This document shows, one piece after another, positions 46,921 through 58,852 of a stretch of DNA of 64,000 bases; positions within the stretch are counted from its first letter, which is position 1; every line of letters begins with the position of its first letter. Both the position numbers and the translations under genes were made by a program. The notes under the pieces are model-generated. The model ran no database searches, had not been told where the DNA came from, and saw nothing but the letters and a program-made list of their open reading frames with translations. Source of the stretch: Humulus lupulus (lineage: Eukaryota; Streptophyta; Magnoliopsida; Rosales; Cannabaceae); contig NC_084795.1 in assembly GCF_963169125.1 (NCBI RefSeq), positions 93,492,911 to 93,556,910 on the forward strand, given 5' to 3'.

Positions 46921-48421
46921 ATTGTATATGTTTTAGGATCTATGTTTTGTTTAACCATTAATTGATATAGGTTAAATTTCTCTAATTACTTATTAATTTG
47001 GTTATTATTTTATGTTGAATTTTTCAAAGTTCGATCCTAAAACATTAGGGATTTTATTCCTCATGAAATTATATTTCTGTTGATATATTTTATGCTAAAT
47101 TTCGTTTAGTAATTTATGAGAATTTCATGTTTAAAGTTTTAGGGTTTTACATAAAACTATCATGAACTTAATTCATTAATTTTTTAATTTAGTGGTTAAC
47201 ATCTGAAATTAATTAGACATTTGTAATTATACATAGATTATATGGTTTAAGCTTCTTTTAATTTCCTGTATGAACGACTTTTTATGTTCAATTTCAAGCT
47301 TTTCCCTTGTTATTATTTTTGAAAAATTATTGCTTTGGATCTACTTGTTTTTCATTTTCCCTTGAATTAAACTCCATAGATCCATTAGAATTTCCATTCC
47401 AACAAAACCCCTACAATTCCCATCGAATTCAAGCGTTTTTTTGGCTGGAAATCCATCTTCGACCCGCCTAGACGAAATCGGGTCGCGGAACCCAACTCAG
47501 GACCCGATTGGAGGTTGAAGACAACCTTCTGGTGTGACGCCCAATCTTAGGAAGCAATGCGTGTGGCGTCTCCAAGGTGAGTTTTTCGACATTTTTTTCC
47601 ATCGTGATTAGAATTTAATTTCTGGTTTTTTGGTATTTTTTAATTAATATTTTGGTGTCGCCAAATAATTCTTATTGAATTATTACTATGTCGGTAGTTG
47701 GAAAATCTTAATAAATATTTTTGTCATATTTTTGAAAACTTTAAACCATTGAAAATTCGTTGGATATTTTCTTGATCTATTAGACATAGTCACTCTCTTA
47801 GTTTGACTTATCTAGTTGATGTACTTTCCACCATCCACTTTTCTTTTTTCTTTATTCATATTCTTCCATTATTTGTTGTTCTCATGTAAAAAAAAAAAAC
47901 TTGATTTTTTAAATATCAAAATAATGTGTTATGGTGGACACTTTATTTTGATTATCAAAACATATTTATGAGCAAATTTTGTTTGAGAATTTAGTTGAGA
48001 ATATTATAATTATCATCAACAAAGTGATTTAATTATATTAATTTTCAATGAATGTTTTATCGCCAAATTTCATCAATTTATAGAAAATATTTTCTTTTGG
48101 TTTATTAATATGTGTAGTTACTTGCCCAAATGAAGTAGTTATATATATTAGTTGAAGGTTCATGAAGTGTGTTAATTAAAAATATGCACGCTTAAAATTA
48201 TTTGCCCAAAGGTAATAATTTTTATGTGTTTATTTATTATTGTTTTTTGGTTTGAACTAATATATATTTCTTAAGAGATTATTTGCCCAAAGGTAATAAA
48301 TTTTTAATTTATATATATTGTTTCTTTAACACTTCTTGAAGGGAGATCATATGTGCTATACTCTCCCACAAAGGGGAGTTTGTGACGACGATCTTGACTC
48401 TTTTATGTATTTTCTCACATA

Positions 48422-49370
48422 TTGCTCATGTTTTCATCAAGTTTTAATTTTGGATTTCCAGTCTCTTTTTCTGTGAACAACAATAATGCCTCCATTCAAA
48501 TTCTGGCTGCCTCCAACTACAAGAAGTGGAAACGTGATGTGAAATTTAATTTGGGGATAATGGACTTGGACTTTTGCTTGCGAGAAGATAAACCTGATGC
48601 TCCTACTGATTCAAGTACTACTACCAAGAGAACTTTTTATGCACAATGAGAAAAGTCAAATTGTCTTAGTCTCATTGCTATGAAGAGATCAATTTCTGAA
48701 CATTTGTTGAGTGGTTTGCCAGACACTAAAGATGCTAAAACGTTTTTCAAAGCTGTGAAAAAAATGTATGACTCTGGTGAGAATGCAAAAGCTGGACATC
48801 TTATGGATGAAATAACAACCATAAAGTATGATGATTCTGATGGAATGAGAGATTTCATTCTAAAAATCGTGAATATTCAGTCCAAGTTTGAAAGATCATA
48901 AAATTCCTCTACCTGATACTTATCATGCTCTTCATGCACTTCCTGCCTCTTTTAGTCTCATTAAAACAACTTACAACACTTATAATCAACAAATGGAGCG
49001 TTAATGAATTAATTTCTAAGTGTGTTGCTGAGGAAAGCAAGCTGAAAAAGGAAAAGAATGAGTCTGCTCATTATGTTTCTCAACTCAAGCCTAACAAAGG
49101 AAAATGAAAATCCAAGAATCATAAGAACCATGCTTCTAAGAAAACTGGTAATGGAAGGAGCATGGGAATGGACAGAAGAATGAGGATGGCAAGTCAAAAT
49201 ACACTAATGTGAAGTTTTTTCTCTGCGACAAACTGGGTCATAGGAGGACGAACTGTCACAAATTTAAGACCTGGTTAGAAAAGAAGAAAGCAAAACAAGG
49301 TAGACATTAACTTGTGTTTGTTTTGAATCTAATCTAATTGATGTTCCTATTGATTCTTATTGGTTAGATA
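48422..49370 (+). pseudogene. Copia gag (UBN2-type) with a protease stub
   Basis: 48428-48649 reads the gag N-terminus (NYKKWKRDVKFNLGIMDLDF). A stop at 48647 is followed in the same frame by the next part (48680-48901), with HLLSGLPDTKDAKTFFKAV and HLMDEITTIKYDDSDGM. A frameshift and stops follow. The zinc knuckle at about 49212-49260 has lost its first Cys (FFLCDKLGHRRTNC). The last text, YWLDSG at about 49358, is the start of a Copia protease. It is truncated there. Confidence 0.8.
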
Positions 49371-49373
49371 GTG

Positions 49374-49620
49374 GTTATGTAGCTAAGTCTCCTCCCTAAT
49401 ACTATAAATACATATTGTCTCATCACAATTGGTTGATGATTGTATTTTGGTTGATTTATTTGATCTGCCACTTCTGATTTAAAAATCTAGGGATGAAGAC
49501 TTAATTGATTAGTATTGCACTACAAAATCTCAATTATTGCTATGGAAGAGTCAGATATGTGTTGGTTGGTTAGTTGGTTATATACATCCTTGTATCATGG
49601 TGTTTTATGAATTTCTAAGT
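49374..49620 (+). repeat. Partial 3' LTR of the Copia remnant
   Basis: Matches about 46635-46900 with small changes, including the segments CTCAATTATTGCTATGGAAG and TCATGGTGTTTTATGAATTT. Its 5' part is missing. Confidence 0.75.
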
Positions 49621-51153
49621 GAGCATATTTTAGTCATTTATAATTTTTTTATATATATAAATAAGATTTAATCGATGTCCCTCAATTAAAAATATTATAT
49701 AAACTTTGACTTACATATCTATATATTAATGTATATATCTAAGGGGATGACCAATCGATGATAAGATAGGATGTTAACACTTCTTTTACCATTTTTTTAT
49801 ACGAACACTTATTTCACCATTAAAAAGGCATAACTGTTTTTTGTTTTCAACCCATAAAAAATTAATTAAAAAGGGTACAACATATATATATATATATATT
49901 TATATTTAGAGTAGACAGTCAACAAGTTGGAAAACAAAAATATAATATGTGATGAAACTTTTCTAGTAAGTTAAAAATCTCATTGAAAGGATAGCCAGAT
50001 AGGGAAAAAGAAAATTCGTTGTTATGTTTATAATAATAATGCGCATGGAAGTGGACGTAATGCAATGCTTAAAAAATAATAATAACAAAAAGTGGGTATT
50101 TTTTTTTAAGAAAAAAAAGAAAATAAAAAGTAGGTGATGATGTAAGCATTACATTATTGTATTGGGTGATAGTGATGGTCATGGTCATTAACACCATCAT
50201 CAGTTTCATTTGAATCTCAATACAAAAGCACCAACCATTTGGCTTTTAGCATTATTGCTGTGAAGTTGATATTGATTTTTCAGCTCTCTTCACTTCATCC
50301 ATTTCTAACCTCTCATTTTTTCCCTTTTCTTTTCCCAACTTTTACTTGGACAACAAAATTAATTTGCTAAAATGTAAGCATTTTTATTTATAATAATAAA
50401 AATTACTAAATTTTATATGAATTAATAAATTCGTAATTAATTTTAACGAATAAGGATAATAATTTTTTATACTAAATAAATTTAATTGATATATATATAC
50501 ACATTACTATATATATTATTTGGGTGTTTTTGTTATTTGGGGAAAAACTAAAAAAATAAGAATGAGATTCTAATTAAAATCAATCGGTACTAACTGGCGT
50601 AACCTTAATCTATATAAGATGATTCTATTTCTCATATTATTTTCATGTAGGATTATTTCTAATAAAAATAACGATTCTTGTATTAAAAGCAAACTCTTAG
50701 GATGATGTTCAATCTTATAAAACTTTAAAAAAAATGGCAAAATAATAGCATAATAGAGTAAGGTTCCAAATACTTTGTTGTTTTAATGAGATTCATCTTA
50801 ATACTCACAAGCAATTCATACACATTAAAGCACCTCTTGCGAATGCCCAAAATACACAAAAGAAAAATCTTATGTATCATATTCTCAATGTGAATTGAGA
50901 TTAGAACATAAAAAATCAATCTTTGTTGCAGGGCAAGTAATACATAGCAATGTACTAAAAATGACATCATCACTGCAGATAATAAACACAACTTCATATT
51001 AAGGTCACTCCTGTGCTAAGGGCTAAGCCCACATCTAGGGTCCCTTAGCCCAATGTCTCGTTTTTTTTTTTAAAAAAAAATCATTAAAATGGAGAGAAAT
51101 TACACCCAATGGCCCCAAATATAGGGCTTAGAAAAATAAATGTCTCCTATCTC
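49621..51153. other. AT-rich DNA without genes
   Basis: No coding sequence or RNA gene is supported. A TA dinucleotide run lies at about 49882-49900. Near 51018-51055 a short inverted pair (GGGCTAAG and CTTAGCCC) may be a remnant of a small DNA transposon. Confidence 0.4.
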
Positions 51154-51290
51154 AAAAGGGAAATTAACACTATATGCATCATAATATAGTTAAATTTTTT
51201 AACATGTCATCATAAAAATTCTCTCATTAATGTCTCCTCCCTTATTTTGGACAAAAATACCCTCATGAGTAAAATTTAACCCTTCACACA
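51154..51290 (+). repeat. MULE left terminal inverted repeat
   Basis: It begins AAAAGGGAAATTAACACTAT and pairs, with mismatches and indels, to the reverse complement of 59940-60065. The ATTTTGGACAAAAATACCC segment at about 51242-51262 is also matched. Confidence 0.7.
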
Positions 51291-51626
51291 TTTATCTCTC
51301 TATCTCTCTCTCTCATCCATCATTTACAATCATTTTCACAGCAACCATTGTCGATTTTCACAGCCAAACCGGTGAAAAAATTGGACTGCTCAGATCTAGA
51401 AGTTCCATTTCAAGTGAAGAATTCATTTCAAGTGAAGAAATTGTCATTGTTGACGATTTTTAAGAGAAAAAAATCATGGGTAAGTATTATTTCATTTATC
51501 TACTTGTGAATATAAAATGTCATCATTAGATATTAGATTCGAACTGTTCTTTGTTGAGTGTGGTATTTTTTCTGCATTTTTTGATCTGTTCTTCGGATCT
51601 GGAAATATGTGGGTGCCATTCCCAAA

Positions 51627-52190
51627 TCGATGGTAAATCGATGGCATTTCGATGGTGCATCGATTGTATGTCGATGGTACATCGATGGAATGTCGATGCT
51701 GGGGCGAACATCTAATTTAGATATTATTTTCGATATAATATTGATGGTATATCGATGTTGAATCGATGACATATATGTTAATTTGGTTCAGGGTAGATAT
51801 GGCATCGATATACCATCGAAATGGAATCACGTACATATGGAAACCATCAGCATCGATTATACATCGATGATATTTCGATGGTATATCGATGCCATATCGA
51901 TGGTACATTGATACAATTTCAATGTTGGGGCGAACATATAATTTAGATGTTATGTTCGATATAATATCGATGGTATATCGATACTGAATCGATGCCATAT
52001 ATGTTGATTTGGTTCAGCATCGATATGGCATCGATATACCATTGAAATGGAATCACGTACATATGGCAACCATAAGCATCGATTATGCATCGAAATGTCA
52101 TCGATGTGGCATCAATATTGAATTGCAATGCAGATTTTCATAGGCATCGATTCATCATCGATTTACCATTGATTCTTCATCGATTACACT
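51627..52190. repeat. 11-bp phased TCGA array, left
   Basis: TCGAT occurs at 51627, 51638, 51649, 51660, 51671, 51682 and 51693, exactly 11 bp apart, with consensus TCGATGGNNNN. More copies in shorter runs follow to about 52190. Confidence 0.9.
51701..52140. repeat. 226-bp tandem duplication inside the left array
   Basis: A segment from GGGGCGAACAT at 51701 is repeated from 51927, 226 bp later. Shared text includes TATATGTTRATTTGGTTCAG and GGAATCACGTACATATGG. Confidence 0.8.
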
Positions 52191-53283
52191 TTATTTTTAT
52201 AATTTTCTTATGCTTTTTTCTGTTGTAAATTTGCAGGTTCCAGAGTTAATATAATTGTTTCTTACAACAGTGTTTGGGAATGGAAAGGAGAGAAATGGAA
52301 TTTCAAAGTTGGTTTAAACACTGTAATACACGTACCAATTGATGTTGGTTACATAGAATTATTGGAGAAGTTGTATTCAAAGCTGAAAGTGGATAGGTCA
52401 TTGTTTGACTTAAAGTTGGAAGTGCCGTTTATATGCAATGATTTTAGCGTAGATCCCATTGAAATCACAGTTGATGAAGGAGTTAGTGCTCTTATTCTTG
52501 ACAATTCGAAATCCTTAAGACATTGGGTTCCTTTATTCGTTAGTTCGATTGCAAAGAACATTGCTTTTCTTGATCCATCTCCTAGAGCAACTGTTAATAT
52601 GGAAAACCATAATCAATCATGCACGGCTGTTCCACAAACAACTCCTGGGCCAAGTGTATGCATGGGAGGTCCTAGTCATAATGAAACTTTTTTCCCCCAA
52701 AAAAATCTCTCGCATGATGATGGGTATGAGTATGAGCCTTATGTCAATGACGATCTAGTTGCCCATTTTGGTGATGATGATGAAAGAGTTCAGGGTGTAG
52801 TAGTTCTGATGATAACTCCGAGGATCGGTTGTCGATGCTACCTGTGGTTCAAGTAGATAACTTAAATGTACGACCCTTGCCAAGACGTCAAGCAAGCCAA
52901 GGACGGGGGACTGCTGGCTCAGAGAGCAATCTTCCAACTACACAAGACGATAGAAATAGATGGAGTTCTCCGACATATACTGCTGAAGATATCCCATGCC
53001 CCTCTTATGTTATCCCCACGTTATCTGGAGTGAGTTGTAGAGTAATAGAAGTTGGGAAGGTTTTTGAGAACAAGTTAGAGTTGAAGACGAAGGCACACTT
53101 GTGGTGAAGAAGTCAAGTACTGAAGTTTGGTATATCACTTGCAAGGATCCTAATTGTGGGTGGAGATTGAGGGGGAAGAGAATGCCTAAATCTGATATAT
53201 TTGAGATAACTTGTTTCACCAATAAACACACTTGCTCACTTGACTTCTGACATAAAGGCCATCGCCAAGCTACACCTTGGGTT

Positions 53284-53288
53284 ATTGG
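53284..53288. repeat. Target-site duplication of the solo LTR (left copy)
   Basis: ATTGG before the LTR; ATTGT follows at 54436-54440. Four of five bases agree. Confidence 0.7.
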
Positions 53289-54435
53289 TGTTATATTATT
53301 TTATAATATAATGTAAAATTATATTATATTATAATATAATGTTTTAGATTAAATAAATGTGACAAAGTGTGTCACATATTGTAACATATAATAGAGAGTT
53401 ACAATATTTAGATATATGAGATATATCCAAATAATGTAACATATTTGGTGTTACAAATTTGTAACTTCCAAATATTACTCTTTATTGTGTAAAATTGTTG
53501 TTACACAATATTGAGATGAATTTCATAAAGTCATATGTGATATGGCTGTTAGAGATATGATTTTAACCCCAATAATGTGTTTTTGGGAGTTACAAAATCA
53601 TTTGGGAGGGTTTGGAACCGTTTGGAAAAACAGCACAATTTTTTGTGCTGAAATTGGTCAGTGGCCGCTGTGGGATAGAGACCAGTGGCCGCGGCCACCA
53701 ATGTCTCTGGCCGCAGCCATAGGCCAAAAAACTAACCAATTTTCGGTTTTTTCAAATTTTTGTTGAACGGCTCAAAAAACTCAAATAACTCCCAAATCTC
53801 TTTTTTAATTCCATATTAATCCAATTAAACATTGGTAACAGCCATGGGGGTTGGTGGAATTTGAAATTCAAAGGGTGTCTCTAAACTCTATAAATAGGAG
53901 CCTATAGCTCACTTGAAAGACACAACATTTCTATCAATTAGAGCACTTGGCTAGAAACACCTTGAGGCTTGATAATTCCAGAAAGCTTTTCCAATATCTG
54001 AGAGAGATCCCTTAGTGCTTGAGTTAGGGGGAAATAAGCTTTTGGACAAAGGTTTTAAACCTTGTTCAAGTTGGTGATCCCCAACCCTCTTCACTTAGGT
54101 TGTGTAAGTGAGAGTTTCTTGTATTTCTGTTCTTCTTTCTATTGCATTGTTTTCTTCTTATTCTCTTGTTCCTATTACTTGTATTTCTTGTTCAAAGGTT
54201 GTAATCTTCTTTTCTTTATTTCAAATATTTTACTTTACTTGTAACATTTTGCTTTGAGTTGTATTTTCACCATTCTCTTCTTCATCATCATCTTCTTCCT
54301 TTTCTTTGTTTATTTGTAATTTTCAGTTATAGAGTTGTAATCTTATTCAATCAATCATTATTTATTTGTAATATATTGCATAGAGTTGTAATATTATAAT
54401 CATTTCCATTGAGGCAAAACAATATTTTCCTAACA
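53289..54435 (+). repeat. Solo Copia LTR inside the MULE transposase
   Basis: Starts TGTTATATTA and ends CCTAACA. It aligns with 33772-34885 throughout, including the TATA box (53889-53896) and the GAGGCTTGATAATTCCAG segment. No internal element sequence flanks it. Transposase reading resumes right after it. Confidence 0.9.
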
Positions 54436-55945
54436 ATTGTTCATTGCATAAAGAAAAAATATCAGACTGGATCGAATGCATACATGGAAAACAACATAAG
54501 AGAAGACATTAAGAATGATTATGGCATTGAGTTGTCATATGGAAAAGCTTGGAGATGCCGAGAGAAGGCTCTTTCTTATGTCAGGGGGACACTAGAAGTT
54601 ACCATCGTACATGTTCATGCTTCAACAGAAAAATCCTGAGACGTTGACAGCTTTTGTCACTGAGGAGGATCGGTTCAAATATTGCTTTTTCTCACTCGGA
54701 GTTAGTAGAAGAGGATTTCGTACATGTCGTCCTGTGTTATGTGTGGACAACACTTTTTTAAAGACAAAAAATAGTGGACAGATGTTATGTGCAGTCGCGC
54801 TGGATGCAAATAACCATCTATATCCAGTTGCATTTGGTATTGTGGATAGTGAGAATCATGATTCTTGGAAGTATTTCATGTCAAAGCTAAAGGAAGCGAT
54901 TGGGGGAAGTTGAGGACCTGGCATTTGTATCTAACATGCATGCAAGTATTACACATGCCTTGGAAACTATTTTCCCCGATGCCTATCACGGTGCTTGCTA
55001 CCACCACATTAGTATGAATGTGGTTGCTAAATTCAAGACTGATCATTGTCACGTGTTGATGTATAATGCAGCATATTCATTTAGGAAATCCGAGTTCCAC
55101 GCTAACTTCAAAAAAATCAAATCAAAAGACCCAACTATTGCTCAATACCTAGAAGGCATGGGTTTTGATAAGTGGTCCCGTGCTTACTTTCCTGGAAATA
55201 GGTATGTCATTGTGAATTGTATTTTAATTTATGAAATCTTCTAAATGTACATTACCATTAAATGTTAGTTTTCCTGGATACTAGGTATAATATAATGACA
55301 AGCAATTACGCTAAAAGTTTCAACAATAAGACCCGAGACGCTAGGAGCTTTCTGATAACTACATTCGTCGAATTTATTCGCTTCACACTGCAGTCCTGGT
55401 TCTATGATAGGAGAGAAACTAGCGAGAATACAACTACAACTCTTGCACCGACCTACGAGAAAAATTTGGTGGATATGGCTGAGAAAGCTCGATTCTTGAT
55501 CCCTTATGCAATAGGGAGGCATGAGTTCCATGTGTTAGATGGTGAGCTGAATGGTGAAGTCGACCTCCTAAATAAGAATGCACATGTGGCGTGTTTCAGA
55601 TTATTGGTATCCCATGTGCTCATGCACTATCTGGATCCCTTAAGCGAGGGGTGAACTTTTATTCGCTGTGTTCAGATTACTATAAAATTGAGGCATGGAG
55701 GTCCTCTTACACAGAATCTATATATATCATACTGGTAACAAGGAAGAGTGGATTGTTCCACATGACATTATGACAATAAAAGTGAGAACACCTGCTCAAT
55801 AAAACCTGGGTCGTCAAAATAAGAAATAAGGTAGGCCTAAGAAGAAACGCCATCCTTCCAATGGAGATAAATTGGTTGTAGAACGCAAGTGCAGCACTTG
55901 TGAAGGTCTAGGCCATAATAGTGCAACTTGTAAAGTTCGTGTTTG

Positions 55946-56229
55946 AAATTTATGGCATCAATGTTAAACTTTTTATTTGGGTACTATTAATATTCTTATT
56001 TGGGGAAGTTGAGGACCTGGCGTTTGCTTTATTTGTGTATTAATGGACCTTGTTAATCTTTTTATTTGTGTATTATAGATTTTGTCAATCGAAATGACAT
56101 TGTTTATATACATAACTAAGGGGAAATATACTATTGTGTATCATCAAAATGGCATTTTTTATATACAAAACTAAGGAGAAATCAAAATAAAATTTCTAAC
56201 ATATAGAAATCAAAATAGATGTTCTAACA
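55946..56229. other. Short spacer between the two MULE genes
   Basis: Between the convergent 3' ends. It holds a 27-bp near copy of transposase sequence at about 56003-56029 (compare 54901-54927). It also holds a tandem pair of about 65 bp around 56090-56180 (TTTATATACATAACTAAGG and TTTATATACAAAACTAAGG). Confidence 0.5.
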
Positions 56230-58852
56230 TCAAGGGTACACATTCTCATAAAAAATGTCGATGCATAATTTATCTCTGAAGTACTGAATGTGGTTGTCGA
56301 TGGCATATGATAAGGGAATGTCTCCAAGAATAAACTCCAAGTGTTTGATGGCGAATATGCCACAATCTCCGCTGAAACCAAGAAATCGCATTTGTGAGTG
56401 TATTGAAACTTAAAGGAGAACAGTGTTATGAAGATCTGAAGTTAGTACGTCTAAATACCTACTTTTAGACTGCGGGACAATATCAGTGGACATGCGCCGC
56501 GAATCAAAGTTTGGAACGGTGATCTTCAGTCTAGCTATTTTCAACTTGGGGTGTCCTTTAAACATACCAGAAGCGTTGAGTAAAGATGGAAGCATCCTAG
56601 TCCAAGGTTCGATTAACTTAGACAACTTATTATGGCTAAAGTTGGAATGATCTGAGTCAAATACAGTGATCATTCAATCAGTGAAATTTATTTCGCAAAG
56701 GACCCCATGACGATTTTCCAAGCACCAGTGGAAGTAGACCTCGTTGCAATCACTCCAAGGCTTCTTGTATTTTTTAGCATCTCCTTTCAAGAAATTAAGA
56801 ATGTCCTCATCCCATTGGTAAGCCCTGCTTTTGTTCTTGAAGTCCTCATATCTAGCAGGAATATACTATGCAAATGATGAATCAAGTACGATGGCTTTCA
56901 CGGGGTACGTCCTCTGCAACTCAAAAAGATGTCTCCGTATAAGATAATTCACAGCGAAGAGATGCTGCAAATAAATAGAGTATCGTTAAGGAAGAGTGGA
57001 TTGTTAAAATGAGATAAATGTTCTTACATATATAAAAGACTTACAGTTTCTGCCAACCATTCTTTTGCCACCTTCAACTTCAAGAACCAAACAGGGGTGC
57101 CATCACAACATTACAACTTCCTCGGTTTACTGTTGTCAATCTCACCGAGTACCCATCGATTAAAAGTTGTCAACATATCTTGATCCAACACCTTTAAAGG
57201 ATGCATCGTAACTGGGTCCTTGAACTTTGGTTTCATGGCTGCTGGAGTATAGTCCTCGTACCTTACTGGTCTCTGTCTAGTGTGCTTACCTGTAACGGGA
57301 GCAATTAGTATCTAATCTCTTTAAAACATGTAAAAACTCATGGATTAGTCGTACCTAAGACTGTCTGCACTGGCTGAGAAGGTGTGGCTTCTCCAACAGG
57401 AGGCTCGTAACATGTGGGGAGAATGTTGTACTCTACATCCTCTGCTGGAGTAGGAGTAGGTGCAGGAGTAGGTATACCACCAAGTGTTGCCCACTTCTCT
57501 AATATGACTTCTTGATTCTTAAGGAAGATACCTAGAGTGGCCTTAACTTCGTCCACTACACCTGATAGTCTGGCCATCTCACCCAACACAACCTCATAAG
57601 CCCCAGGAGCAGAAGTAGGTTCTGCACTAGTATCTGGAGTAGTCTTCATCGGGGCATCCTCCACAAATATGCCAGCCTCCACGGCTATCTCAGCCACCGC
57701 AACAACCTCTGCCTCAGGATCGTAAGGTCTTCCATCCTTTGGTGCAGGCTGGATCATATCCTGTAGCATCGCATACCTAGGAGCATCCTCCTCTGTCCTC
57801 TAATATATGGTGCGAAGAATTCTCACTCGTCTGGTCGAGGCCTTAGGATAGAAATGCAAGAGAGCTGTAATGGAAACAAAACAAGCAAATTAGAAACGAC
57901 ATAAGTTGATTAGTATAATTCAAAAGTTCTTGAATTATTTAAATTTAATATAACTTACATGTCTCATCACAAGTACATCCTTCAAATGCAAATGCTTCGG
58001 CTGGCCTGTGCTCTCCCACTGTAGCATCCTAGGGAACTTGAATCCATAGGGCTTGGCGTATTCCTTCTGCAAATCAAGAATTGTCTTGTATTCCCAATAT
58101 TGCAAGGCTGGTGGATACCCCTTGCAGGTGTACTTTGCCTCCACCTGAACACCCTTAGAAGACTCCTCCTCATTGATCTTCTTCGCCTTCTTACCAAGTA
58201 TTGTAGCACCAATCGATTTCATATCTCTACTGAATTGTTTCACAGTTGTATTGAATGAAAGGGATCCCCACGGATACTTCTCAAAATAATCTAAATCCTC
58301 GACCATCGACAATGAATCTCGCCAAATAGCATTGTCGTTCTCAGCGGCCAATAGTATCCCCTCCACAAAGTAAACCAAACCAAGCTTGTACAAATCAGGT
58401 ACATCGCACATGCTAAAAGCTTGTTCCAACATATTGAACCTAATGTCTTTCTCGGGTTCCACACTAAAATATGTATCAACTAGGCGGGAGGAAGTAACGC
58501 GAGGTTTAATGTCAGCGGCAAGTCGTGGACAGGAGCAGCTCAGGCCAGTGATAATGGAAAACTCGTGCACCCCAAACTTACATAAGTTTGGGCCCATCAA
58601 GAAGTGCACCTCATCGCCACGCGGAGACTTCACCTTCTGCAAAAGCAGTGTGTGCACCAATGCTCCAGAGAACGAAAAGGCAGGGGCTGTGAAGAATGGT
58701 CCAAAAACAGACTCATTCACCCTCCCCAACAATCCATGCTCCTCAAACCTTTTCTTCAATTTTGTTAACCTCCCGGAACCCCTATAGGTCATACGACCGA
58801 CATAATGATCCTCTATATGGATCTCAAGCGGTGGGATACGTTTGGGTGGCAT
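56230..58852 (-). pseudogene. ULP-like gene (DUF1985-type domain plus Ulp1 protease-like domain)
   Basis: ULP proteins cleave SUMO from targets; the role in MULEs is unproven. A non-coding first exon ends at 59778 and an intron spans 59776-58853. The ATG at 58852 follows a CAG acceptor directly. Exon 2 (58852-57959, 298 codons) has a DUF1985-like region at about residues 50-190 (FGVHEFSIITGLSC). Next is a Pro/Glu-rich exon (57769-57355). Then come protease exons with the catalytic His context (NRHGVLCEIN, about 56717), Asp (VFDSDHS, about 56660) and Cys (GDCGIF, about 56365). The gene ends at 56230. Stops near 57803, 57148, 56867 and 56676 break it. The usual Trp after the His is Gly. Confidence 0.78.

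Larger units (their letters stand above)
46499..49620 (+). mobile_element. Copia remnant with gag but without pol
   Basis: LTR, tRNA-Met-type primer site, a long AT-rich leader (46920-48420), gag with zinc knuckle, the first codons of protease, then directly a partial LTR. RT, integrase and RNase H are absent. The LTR text resumes at the protease motif, so a deletion joined protease to the inside of the 3' LTR. Confidence 0.75.
51480..52236 (+). other. First intron of the MULE transposase, holding the TCGA array
   Basis: ATGG|GTAAGT to TTTGCAG|GTT. The splice joins the ATG in frame with the large exon. The intron contains the 11-bp phased array and its 226-bp tandem duplication. Confidence 0.65.
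51476..55945 (+). pseudogene. MuDR-type MULE transposase, split by a solo LTR
   Basis: It starts with ATG at 51476 in a 4-base coding exon, followed by a 757-bp GT-AG intron (51480-52236). The frame then runs to 52856. After frameshifts come the MuDR DNA-binding domain with C, C and H.C positions (TCKDPNCGWRLRGKRM at about 53140). The solo LTR at 53289-54435 cuts the next part. Beyond it come the MULE catalytic domain (VLCVDNTFLKTK, 54735-54770; VAFGIVDSENHDSW), a SWIM zinc finger (CTCGVFQIIGIPCAHAL, about 55579-55629) and a terminal zinc knuckle (CSTCEGLGHNSATCK, about 55891). Several frames and stops break it. It would cut and move the element. Confidence 0.85.

Noticed and set aside
51526..52128. 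Minus-strand open frames rich in His, Arg and Ile repeats
   Set aside because: They are translations of the TCGA array. The repeat is 11 bp, not a multiple of 3, and no start or homology supports a protein.
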